Of a DNA stretch of 64,000 nucleotides, positions 8,764 through 15,902 are shown one piece after another; positions within the stretch are counted from its first letter, which is position 1; each line of letters starts with the position of its first letter. The stretch is taken from assembly GCA_050633885.1 (NCBI GenBank), contig JBOEHK010000002.1, forward strand, positions 558,001 through 622,000, given 5' to 3'. Both the position numbers and the translations under genes were made by a program. The stretch comes from JAWSVE01 sp050633885. Lineage in GTDB: Bacteria; Pseudomonadota; Gammaproteobacteria; Pseudomonadales; Cellvibrionaceae. The notes below the pieces were generated by a model. That model ran no database searches, had not been told where the DNA came from, and worked only from the letters and a program-made list of their open reading frames with translations.

Positions 8764-8895
8764 AGTCCATACATAGATCATGAGGGTGTCTAATGATCTT
8801 TATATAGACCAAAATAGAGGATTTAGAGGACTGTGTCAATACAAAAATGATCTATACATGGATCGCAAGTAGTTCTTATGGTCTATGTATAAACC
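8764..8895. promoter_or_regulatory. Array of four HipB-type palindromic operators
   Basis: Four related 16-bp near-palindromes occur at 8764-8779 (AGTCCATACATAGATC), 8795-8810 (GATCTTTATATAGACC), 8849-8864 (GATCTATACATGGATC) and 8880-8895 (GGTCTATGTATAAACC). Their starts are 31, 54 and 31 bp apart, so they form two equally spaced pairs on the same helix face. They fill the region between hipB and the integrase gene and are most simply the operators for HipB. The last site is close to the 3' end of the integrase gene. Confidence 0.75.
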
Positions 8896-8920
8896 ATTTT
8901 GGTTGTCTGAGTGTCGTAGG

Positions 8921-10249
8921 CTAAAGGAGTCCGGACTCTCTTACGCGCTCCCTTAGCGTTTCTAAATTGGGTATATCCGCAGGAGATTTGCATGTCACGA
9001 TCTGATCCAAAACGAACTCCCAAACCTTAGCCGCTCGTTGCTTCTCGAAATCATAAGAATATTGAACGTAAACCTCTCCAGTAACATCGCGTTCGCCATC
9101 ACTGTGATTAAGCATGAGCCGCGCATAGAGCTTTGGTAGTCCGACCGCCGTAATCCATGTTGCACCTGTGCGTCGTAAATCATGAGGGCAGAAATCATCA
9201 ATTTCCAGTGTCTCCCTGCTTCTTCTGATTGCTTGTGGAAAAGCCGATTTACCCATTGGTGATAAACCTGAAGCAGGGGCTTTTGGTGGTGACAGCATGC
9301 GTGTTGCTCCGAACACGTAGTCAGAAGCACTTGTATAAGGTTTTACTTCATCGATGAGCATACACGCATAGCGGTTCAAAGGGACACGGTGCATTGTCCG
9401 GCTCTTGGTTTCATGAGTTTCCATTTGCCAGACATTTTCATCCAGCTTCAAAGCACGATAGCGCATGTTGCGCACTTCAATACTGCGTTGCATGGTGATC
9501 AATGCAAATTTCAAAGCTTTTGCGGTGACTGGCGGCATGCCCAGTAACTCAATCCGGTTCCAAAATGTCCATATTTCTTCAAAGTTCAATATGCGATTAC
9601 GTTTGCCTGTAATACCTAGAGGTTCGATATCTCTAACTGGGTTGTGTTCTATATAGCCTCTTTTAATGGCCAGATTGAAAAGCCGCCGTGTACAGGCAAT
9701 AGCATGCTTGGTTGCAACCTTGCCGTTTCGGGTCGCTCTCCGTCTGGTCTTCGCGCGTTTAAGTATTCGGTGCTGAATCATTTCAATGTCGTTGACAGAT
9801 ACTTCGTCCAGCAACTTCTCACCAATTACAGGCCAAATATCCTTTCTGAAATAACGCTCTTCTTCGTCTATGAATGCTTTGCCTTTTAGGCGGCCAAGCT
9901 CGATATAGGTATCGGTAAATTCTCTGACTGATATTTTGCCTTCTTGTGCAACCTTGAGCGCTTTCGCTTCCTCAATGGGATCGCGTCCATAGTCATAAAC
10001 TTGTTCGTAAAGCTCGTCATATTCATGCCGTGCACGACGAATCGTCAATGCAGGATACTTTCCTATAGATATCCAGCGGCTCTTGTTCTTCAAAGGGCCA
10101 CCCATATATTTAAAGATAAATACTTTTGATCCACTTGGGTTTACACGCAGTCCAAATCCGGGGCATCCGGGGCACCAATAAGTTTGTCGGGTATCCTTTG
10201 GTTGGATATTTCTTATCACGGAGTCTATAAATTTTATCGTTTTCGGCAT
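8921..10249 (-). CDS. P4-type tyrosine integrase
   Basis: 442 residues from the ATG at 10249. The N terminus (KFIDSVIRNIQPKD, then GLRVNPSGSKVFIFKY) is the arm-binding domain of P4-like integrases. The catalytic domain shows the first Arg in TMQRSIEVRNMRY, the box HDLRRTGATW, and the C-terminal LNHSD...YVQYSYDFEKQRA segment with the nucleophile Tyr. Such enzymes insert elements at tRNA 3' ends. The gene starts about 270 bp from a tRNA-Arg 3' fragment flanked by repeats, so it very likely acts on that site. Length is normal and all catalytic boxes are present. Confidence 0.93.
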   Translation of the reverse strand: MPKTIKFIDSVIRNIQPKDTRQTYWCPGCPGFGLRVNPSGSKVFIFKYMGGPLKNKSRWISIGKYPALTIRRARHEYDELYEQVYDYGRDPIEEAKALKVAQEGKISVREFTDTYIELGRLKGKAFIDEEERYFRKDIWPVIGEKLLDEVSVNDIEMIQHRILKRAKTRRRATRNGKVATKHAIACTRRLFNLAIKRGYIEHNPVRDIEPLGITGKRNRILNFEEIWTFWNRIELLGMPPVTAKALKFALITMQRSIEVRNMRYRALKLDENVWQMETHETKSRTMHRVPLNRYACMLIDEVKPYTSASDYVFGATRMLSPPKAPASGLSPMGKSAFPQAIRRSRETLEIDDFCPHDLRRTGATWITAVGLPKLYARLMLNHSDGERDVTGEVYVQYSYDFEKQRAAKVWEFVLDQIVTCKSPADIPNLETLRERVRESGLL

Positions 10250-10260
10250 TTATGCCCTTT

Positions 10261-10653
10261 CTGGCTACTTAGCTCTTTTTGTTTTGAGCCTCACAGCCGC
10301 CTCTGGCTACTTGGCTGGCTACTTGAGGGATGTTTCCAGAATGGTCACGATGAGCAAATATGTGCAACAATTATTATTTGTATCCCTTACTCACCAAGGC
10401 TTTTGCTGGATAAAAGCTAACCCAAAATAAAAATTGTTTAATTGTGCTATTTCAATAGCCTATAACCATTACTCACTATACGTTACAGCCCTTAAAATAG
10501 AGTTAAAGCTACTGGCTTCTAAGCAGGGGGTTGCAGGTTCGAGTCCTGCCGGGATCGCCAGTTTTTAATAAGCTTTTACAGCGGCTTAAGCAAACAATTA
10601 AAAAAATCAGAATTTAAAGAAAAAGGGCTAGCTACTTGGCTGGCTACTTGAGG
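10261..10653. other. attP-like recombination region with arm-type repeats
   Basis: The unit CTGGCTACTT occurs at 10261-10270 and again twice within a 23-bp sequence at 10306-10328. That 23-bp sequence is repeated perfectly at 10631-10653 (starts GCTACTTGGC, ends CTACTTGAGG). The two copies flank a tRNA-Arg 3' end at 10516-10560. Repeated short sites on both sides of a tRNA-like core next to an integrase gene are the plan of attP. A singly integrated element would have one arm on each edge, so this is either an unused attP or the junction of two tandem elements. Confidence 0.7.
10516..10560 (+). tRNA. tRNA-Arg(TCT) 3' fragment (att core, not functional)
   Basis: The sequence runs from an anticodon-loop-like CTTCTAA through a T arm (GCAGGTTCGAGTCCTGC) to the acceptor strand and CCA (GGGATCGCCA). 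This is the 3' half of a tRNA-Arg with anticodon TCT. No matching 5' acceptor strand or D arm precedes it, so it cannot make a tRNA. It is the integrase attachment core. Confidence 0.75.
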
Positions 10654-10710
10654 AAAAGTTCTGAATTAAGATAAAAAACCCTAAAAATCAAAAATGTGGA
10701 TAATTATTGA

Positions 10711-10989
10711 TTAATCGGATTGTAAATAACTTTTCGGGTTTTTGATCCAATTAAGTAAATCTTGGATGTGAAATGCTTTTCGAATTGAATTTTCACGTTT
10801 CGAGAGTTTGTGTGGTTTTGGAAATGTGCCACGTGAAATTCGGCGATTTATTTCCTGCCTTGAAATTCCACACATCTTTGACGCTAGCTTAATGGGAACG
10901 AAAGCGTTACTTTGTATCATTAAGGCTGCTGTGAGTTGCGCTTCAAAGTTGGGCTTATCTATTTCGTCGTTTTTTATCGCCTCATCCAT
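10711..10989 (-). CDS. AlpA-like DNA-binding protein / candidate excisionase (copy 1)
   Basis: 92 residues from the ATG at 10989, chosen over the GTG three codons upstream because GAGAGG is properly spaced before the ATG. It holds a MerR/AlpA-type helix-turn-helix (VPIKLASKMCGISRQEINRR) followed by a wing-like FPKP segment and WIKNPKSY. AlpA proteins control excision of P4-like elements. The gene lies beside the att region. It is a paralogue of the protein at 21027-21314. Confidence 0.7.
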   Translation of the reverse strand: MDEAIKNDEIDKPNFEAQLTAALMIQSNAFVPIKLASKMCGISRQEINRRISRGTFPKPHKLSKRENSIRKAFHIQDLLNWIKNPKSYLQSD

Positions 10990-11134
10990 GGTGTACACCT
11001 CTCATACCTTGCGGTATTGAAAATATTCACCCATGGTTTTGAAATTGGCTATTTGCGCTCTCAAAGATAAATAGCTCTATTCTTCAGGATACATGAAATT
11101 CTTTAATGAATTATTAACCACTTGGGTTGGTGCG

Positions 11135-11467
11135 TTAGTGAAATATCCTATTGCTTAATTCTTCTCCTGCGCTGTCGTGATGTAAATTATTTTTCATGGC
11201 GTTCATGAGGATGGGGCGTAAGGCGTTCGATTTATTGTCATTGATGCAATCAAGTGGTGTTCTTCCACCAAGCTCAGCGCTTTTGTATGTTTTTAGAAAA
11301 TCGAGGCTGCTGGCGGCGAATAGGCCATAGATGATTTTGGCGAGCTGAATATCATCCTTGAGCAGGTGCAGTAATTCACCGCCGATGGTCTCAGGTAATC
11401 GCTCGCGTTTGAAAAGTGAGGAAAATTCCTGCCAATCAAGATCGCTTACAAGTATCGTTTTTTGCAT
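11135..11467 (-). CDS. Hypothetical protein, possibly with an Xre/MbcA/ParS-like C-terminal segment
   Basis: 110 residues, soluble. The segment AELGGRTPLDCINDNK resembles the GGRTPLELL element of the toxin-binding domain of Xre/MbcA/ParS antitoxins. The rest does not match clearly and no RES-type toxin is adjacent, so this is a weak resemblance. It follows the 109-residue gene upstream after 2 bp and is certainly co-transcribed with it. Confidence 0.45.
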   Translation of the reverse strand: MQKTILVSDLDWQEFSSLFKRERLPETIGGELLHLLKDDIQLAKIIYGLFAASSLDFLKTYKSAELGGRTPLDCINDNKSNALRPILMNAMKNNLHHDSAGEELSNRIFH

Positions 11468-11469
11468 GG

Positions 11470-11799
11470 CTAAATTTTGAAGCTCTCTAGGGGGTGAGGC
11501 TGTTGGCGAAATTTTTTGTTCTGTATCACGCGCAAAACTGGCGGGATTTTTCTTTGAGGAGGTTTTGCCGTGCAGCCGACCTTATCAGAAAAATATAGCG
11601 TGCCGTTTTGTGGGTCTTGGCGGAGTTCTTCAAGTAGAAAGGTAATGTAATATCCGGCTCTGTGGTTGGGATAACGCCGCGCAAAATCGTAGAATTCGCA
11701 TTTACGCTCTAGAAATTCCGCGTCATTCGCACAGGCTTGCAGCGTGGATAAAATAAACCACTGGAAAAAATGCCGCGCATCGTTGGGCAGCTCATTCAT
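11470..11799 (-). CDS. Hypothetical protein (109 aa), first of a two-gene unit
   Basis: 109 residues from the ATG at 11799, with no signal peptide or TM segment. The N-terminal two thirds is helical and aromatic-rich (FFQWFILSTL). The tail is basic and Pro-rich. I do not recognise it. It is followed after 2 bp by the 110-residue gene. Confidence 0.45.
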   Translation of the reverse strand: MNELPNDARHFFQWFILSTLQACANDAEFLERKCEFYDFARRYPNHRAGYYITFLLEELRQDPQNGTLYFSDKVGCTAKPPQRKIPPVLRVIQNKKFRQQPHPLESFKI

Positions 11800-11817
11800 T
11801 CTAAATTTAGCTCCAAA

Positions 11818-11859
11818 TAAAAAGGGAGCAGCCTCTCACTTTATTCAATGAGAGACTGC
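11818..11859 (-). terminator. Rho-independent terminator of the FG-GAP lipoprotein gene
   Basis: On the minus strand an 11-bp stem with one mismatch (GCAGTCTCTCA with TGAGAGGCTGC) closes a 10-nt loop and is followed by CTCCCTTTTT. It lies 28 bp past the stop of the FG-GAP gene. Confidence 0.7.
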
Positions 11860-11886
11860 GATAGGATCGTTAATTTGGCCGCGTGC

Positions 11887-13473
11887 TTATCGCCCCGGAT
11901 TCATAAAAACCTGCACCGAGCCATTACCGTTTTCAACATTAGGAATCTCTAATGCGCTTTCAGCCAGCGCAATATCAGGCAGTGCATTATTATCAAAATC
12001 CGCGATCACCATATCGTAAGGATTGATCCCAACATCCAGCGGGATAATCAGGACATTATCGGGACTAGTGCTTTCCTCGCCAAATGTTCCATCACCAAAG
12101 CCGTAGGATATATGTAGCGTATGGCTATCTTGATTGAGCGTCACCAAATCAAGCATGCTGTCGCCGTTAAAATCAGCCGTAGCAATGTGGAGCGGAAGAC
12201 GGCCTACAGTGATTTGACCTTGATCGCTAAAGCCGCCCAAACCATCACCTAATAATATGTTTACAAACTCTGCGCCGTGAGAAATCGCAATATCGATATG
12301 ACCATCCGCATTGAAATCTCCAGAGGTTAAATCGCGAAACTCCTCGTTTATCGTAAACGCCGCATCGATGTCATTGACGGGCGTGGCACTTGTCGGCAGA
12401 TTAAATCCACCTGCTGCTTGGGCAGTAAATACCGCAACATGTAGCGGCTCATTAAGTGGCAAGCCTCTGGTGCCGCCCATTGTAATTAGATCATCAATCA
12501 TATCGCCATTGACATCACCAACAACGAAATTCTCCGCGCTGTAGATTTGCCCCAGTGAGGCTTCGATATCGTTGAGTATTGCAAAGCTCTGAATGGTGCC
12601 AAAATTATTGGCTCCGTCATTGAGGAAATATTCGAAATTCGGCTCGACGACGGGGCTACCTTGGCCATCACCTAAATCAAAAATGTCGGGCAAGCCATCG
12701 GCGTTAAAATCGAGGCTGCGAAAGTAGTTTGATCCGGTTTGGAAAAAGCCAGACGTAAAGATATTGTCCGGCTGAGCGCTTCCGGCAAAAACTTTGATGC
12801 CTGTGTTATCACCGCCCGAACACACCACATCATCAAACCCGTCTCCATTAAAATCTTCGCCGAGCATGGTGTAGCCGCGCTTTAATTGAACGTCGCAATC
12901 GGTGGCGGCATCGAAGGCATTGGCAAAACTCCCAGCGCCATTGCCAAACGCAAAGCGCACAAAATTGAGATCAGCGCCGCTTGGGTGGCCATCTAGCGTG
13001 CGCAACTGAAACGCCAAATCATCATTGCCATCACCGTTAAAATCACCGGAGGCGAGAGCGCCGAGAATGGCGGTGTTGCTATATTGCAGGAGGCTCATAG
13101 CGCTGATCTGTTCACAGGTCACAATGATGTTGGTGATGCCTGCGCCCGCAATGGTGCCGCTACCATTTTGCAAGGTGCAGCTCTCATTCGCACCAGCGGT
13201 GATGAGCAAAACCTCATAAGCCGCGCCGTTATCCAGCTCACTGGTAAAGGTGAAAGCGCCACTGACAAAGCTTTGCGCATTGCCGTTGAGCGATAAAGCC
13301 ACAGCTTCCACATTCCCGCTAATCGTTCCACCAACTGAAAAGCTACCGGGCGTTGGATCGGGGTCTGGATCAGGGTTTGGTGTGGGCGCAGGATTGCTTG
13401 ATCCGCCGCCACCGCAAGCTGTTAAGCAAAGAGATAAAAAAACGCTATTTAAAACACAAGAATATAGTTTCAT
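11887..13473 (-). CDS. FG-GAP/VCBS-repeat surface lipoprotein
   Basis: 528 residues from the ATG at 13473. This start places a lipoprotein signal (CLTACGGGG) at the N terminus, whereas the longer reading from 13578 would bury it. A Pro/Asp linker follows (NPDPDPDPTPG), then a domain with paired Cys, then repeated FG-GAP units with Ca-binding DFNGDG motifs (SGDFNGDGNDDLAF, GEDFNGDGFDDVVC, ADFNGDSMLDLV). Such beta-propellers act in adhesion or binding at the cell surface. It is divergent from the serine recombinase gene, and its upstream region contains paired inverted crossover-like sites, suggesting switchable expression. Confidence 0.85.
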   Translation of the reverse strand: MKLYSCVLNSVFLSLCLTACGGGGSSNPAPTPNPDPDPDPTPGSFSVGGTISGNVEAVALSLNGNAQSFVSGAFTFTSELDNGAAYEVLLITAGANESCTLQNGSGTIAGAGITNIIVTCEQISAMSLLQYSNTAILGALASGDFNGDGNDDLAFQLRTLDGHPSGADLNFVRFAFGNGAGSFANAFDAATDCDVQLKRGYTMLGEDFNGDGFDDVVCSGGDNTGIKVFAGSAQPDNIFTSGFFQTGSNYFRSLDFNADGLPDIFDLGDGQGSPVVEPNFEYFLNDGANNFGTIQSFAILNDIEASLGQIYSAENFVVGDVNGDMIDDLITMGGTRGLPLNEPLHVAVFTAQAAGGFNLPTSATPVNDIDAAFTINEEFRDLTSGDFNADGHIDIAISHGAEFVNILLGDGLGGFSDQGQITVGRLPLHIATADFNGDSMLDLVTLNQDSHTLHISYGFGDGTFGEESTSPDNVLIIPLDVGINPYDMVIADFDNNALPDIALAESALEIPNVENGNGSVQVFMNPGR

Positions 13474-13548
13474 GAGGTCAGGTCTCGGTCGAAAATTAAA
13501 TTGTGGTGATGAGTTTTTGTCTTGATCAGGATGGCTTGGTCGTGCCAT

Positions 13549-13699
13549 ACAAAAAGGAACGTTTTTGTTAGGATTCAATAGGCGGTTATTAGATTTTTAT
13601 GGAATCAAAGATTTCCTAAAAGGAATCAAAGGTTTAATAGAATTTCTTTTTAAAGGAATGTGAGCGCCGCTTTACGCGGACTAAAACGTTCCTTTTTGT
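13549..13699. repeat. Inverted pair of Hin-like crossover sites (candidate invertible segment)
   Basis: A 17-bp sequence ACAAAAAGGAACGTTTT at 13549-13565 recurs in inverted orientation at 13683-13699. Each copy sits in an imperfect palindrome with a central AA/TT dinucleotide (13558-13559 and 13689-13690), about 131 bp apart. The half-site ACAAAAAGG resembles the CAAAAACC half-site of Hin crossover sites. The segment between also repeats GGAATCAAAG twice. It lies between the FG-GAP gene and the recombinase gene. Confidence 0.65.
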
Positions 13700-13736
13700 C
13701 TAATCTCTTATGGAAAGTTTTTGAAAGGATTTGATC

Positions 13737-14291
13737 GTGGCAAGATTAGGCTATATCCGTACCTCGACAGAAGAGCAGCATTATGATCGTCAGATCATGC
13801 AGCTTGAGGAATTATGCGATGAAGTTTTTATCGAAGATGGAGTCTCGGCGGTCTCAAAATCACGCCCCGTTTATGAGGCGGTTATTGCGGCGCTAAAATC
13901 CGGAGATATCTTTGTTGTGTGTTCGCTGGATCGCGCTTTCAGATCGGCGCTCGACGCGCTTTCGGAATTGGAGCGTTTGGAAAAGCGCGGTGTGCAGTTT
14001 TTATCGTTGTCGCAGAATTTTGACACCACCACGCCGGATGGAAAATTCCTTTACACATTGGCCGCCGCGCTTGCCACATGGGAGCGCGAAATCCTGAGCA
14101 AGCGCACCAAAGAAGGCCTCGCCGCTGCCCGTAAAAATGGTAAAAAACTAGGCCGTCCAAAAAAACTCTCTGATGCCCAAATCCGCACGGCCAAAGCCCA
14201 ACTCAACGCCAAAAACCACCCCTCAATCACCGACCTCGCACAACACTTCCACGTGCATGAAATCACGCTGAGACGGGCGCTATTGGAATAA
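13737..14291 (+). CDS. Serine recombinase, resolvase/invertase family
   Basis: 184 residues from the GTG at 13737, which has AAAGGAT six bases upstream. The N terminus has the catalytic Ser in GYIRTSTEEQ, followed by the conserved SLDRAFRS box, the E-helix region (LAAALATWEREILSKRTKEG) and GRPKKLS, and a C-terminal Hin-type helix-turn-helix (SITDLAQHFHVHEITLRRAL). Size and layout match DNA invertases and Tn3 resolvases. No transposase is nearby, and two inverted palindromic sites lie immediately upstream, which favours an invertase or a self-regulating resolvase. Confidence 0.92.
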   Translation: MARLGYIRTSTEEQHYDRQIMQLEELCDEVFIEDGVSAVSKSRPVYEAVIAALKSGDIFVVCSLDRAFRSALDALSELERLEKRGVQFLSLSQNFDTTTPDGKFLYTLAAALATWEREILSKRTKEGLAAARKNGKKLGRPKKLSDAQIRTAKAQLNAKNHPSITDLAQHFHVHEITLRRALLE

Positions 14292-14344
14292 GGCTGGAAT
14301 TAATCGGGTTAAATGATAAAAACAATAAAAGAAAAGGACAAGGC

Positions 14345-15163
14345 ATGGACGTCAGTCAGAAAAAACAAAAGCCAAAGCGCAGTGTATTTGATTACTTTAT
14401 CAATTTTATATGTGTTGCCATTTTGTTTTATTTTGTCGTCAATGAGTTTAATCATCTCTATAGATCACTTGATACGATTAGAAAAAACTCTGAGCTTTTT
14501 GAACGGCATTACATTTTATCTTCCAGCTTTCCGTTTGTCGGAAGCTATTTTCTGATGGCGCCGGAAAACTATGATCCAAAATACAAATATCCCCTCGTCA
14601 TTTCCCTTCATGGTGTAAGTAAACACGCTTATTCAGCAGCAGCTTTGGCCTCTCCGGGATTCAGGAGGCGCTATCCGTTTTTTGTGATGGTTCCCATGGC
14701 TCCGCCCAGAGCCTTTTGGCTTTCACCAAAAGACAAGAATTACCGTATGCCAAGTCTCATTCCTTTTCCCGATCATATGCCTGTTGTGATGTCGGGGATT
14801 AAAGACATTATGAATTCCTATGAGATTGACGAGAACAAAATCATCATGACTGGGCACTCTATGGGCGCCTCAGGGGTGATAGGGGCTATGCAGAAATACC
14901 CTGATTTCTTTGCCGCAGGTATTGCTTCATCGGGTGTTTGGTCTCCCAATGAAATTACTAATATCAAAAAACCACTCTTTGTATTTCATGGAACAAAAGA
15001 TAAAGCCATCCCTGTGAGTTTTTCGCAAGAGCTGGAACGCGCCGCCCGCAACCAGAACTTGCCGATCAAGGTTTCATATATCCAAGGCAAAGGTCATGGC
15101 ATTGGCCCGTATATTTACGAGAATGAAATGGTTTGGGATGCGGTGGTGAGAGCGCTGAGATAA
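14345..15163 (+). CDS. Membrane-anchored alpha/beta hydrolase (esterase-like)
   Basis: 272 residues. An N-terminal transmembrane helix (about 18-37, INFICVAILFYFVV) precedes an alpha/beta-hydrolase domain. The nucleophile elbow is GHSMGASG, the acid is in HGTKDKAIPV and the His in GKGHGIG, so the triad is complete. The oxyanion region SLHGVSKHAY is also visible. The fold is that of PHB-depolymerase/dienelactone-hydrolase-type esterases. The substrate is unknown. It lies upstream of the RTX operon on the same strand, with a 178-bp gap. Confidence 0.8.
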   Translation: MDVSQKKQKPKRSVFDYFINFICVAILFYFVVNEFNHLYRSLDTIRKNSELFERHYILSSSFPFVGSYFLMAPENYDPKYKYPLVISLHGVSKHAYSAAALASPGFRRRYPFFVMVPMAPPRAFWLSPKDKNYRMPSLIPFPDHMPVVMSGIKDIMNSYEIDENKIIMTGHSMGASGVIGAMQKYPDFFAAGIASSGVWSPNEITNIKKPLFVFHGTKDKAIPVSFSQELERAARNQNLPIKVSYIQGKGHGIGPYIYENEMVWDAVVRALR

Positions 15164-15341
15164 TATTTTATTTAAGAATAGTCTCACGAAGATATTTAAT
15201 TCTTTGGTTTTTATTACCCCAAGCTAGAAGGGTTTCTGTTCTTATTTTTCTCAAGACTTACTTCAGAAGGTCGGAGCAACTCTTTTTCTTGTATCGGTTC
15301 TAATTTTTGTGCTAGTGATTTTACAGCTATGAGGGGAAGTC

Positions 15342-15902
15342 ATGATTGCTGAATTGTTTTATCCAAGAGAATTGAAAATAGTTATTGCTGAACTGAAAGA
15401 AAAAGGTGATCTCAATGAAAAAGCACTGAAGACATTATATAGCACACCGTATGTGTTCGTTTTCATTTGGCTTGTAGGCACAATAATATTTTGGGTGATT
15501 TTGAGCAACGAATTTGAGTTAGGAACAATGTCAATTTTGTTTGTATCTTTTGGACTGTCTATCATTTTATTTTTTGTAATGTGGTTAGATATTCGTCGGG
15601 TAGCGAGAATGATGCTTGTATATCAAAACGGCAAATATAGAAATGGGATTGTTCAAAAAATACTTTATAAGGCAAGGTCTCCAGTCGCCAAAATTGTAAT
15701 TAAAGACGTCGAATCAAAAGAGAGTGTTCCTATTGGGTATTTCAGTGAGTGGTACTCTAAAAAGCAATGTCCAAATAAGAATGATGAAGTTTACTACTTT
15801 TCAGTTGGAGATGGATGTCGAGAAAATATGCCTGATCGTATGGAAATAAAAATGAATTATTGTTTATCAATTAAGATTATAAAAGGAGAAAGACATGCCT
15901 AG
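15342..15902 (+). CDS. Two-TM membrane protein, candidate immunity or accessory protein for the RTX protein
   Basis: 186 residues. Two hydrophobic helices occur at about 44-62 and 66-86, with a soluble C-terminal domain of about 100 residues containing three Cys. I recognise no family. Its stop overlaps the RTX start by 8 nt (15895-15902), so the two are translationally coupled. A small membrane protein coupled to a secreted toxin-like gene suggests immunity or processing. That role is inferred from arrangement only. Confidence 0.6.
   Translation: MIAELFYPRELKIVIAELKEKGDLNEKALKTLYSTPYVFVFIWLVGTIIFWVILSNEFELGTMSILFVSFGLSIILFFVMWLDIRRVARMMLVYQNGKYRNGIVQKILYKARSPVAKIVIKDVESKESVPIGYFSEWYSKKQCPNKNDEVYYFSVGDGCRENMPDRMEIKMNYCLSIKIIKGERHA

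Noticed and set aside
13474..13578. 35-residue N-terminal extension of the FG-GAP lipoprotein
   Set aside because: It would place charged residues before the lipoprotein signal peptide and run into the left crossover-like site. The ATG at 13473 gives a normal lipobox.
13731..14291. Tn3-family transposon
   Set aside because: The serine recombinase could be a resolvase, but no transposase and no 38-bp terminal inverted repeats are visible.
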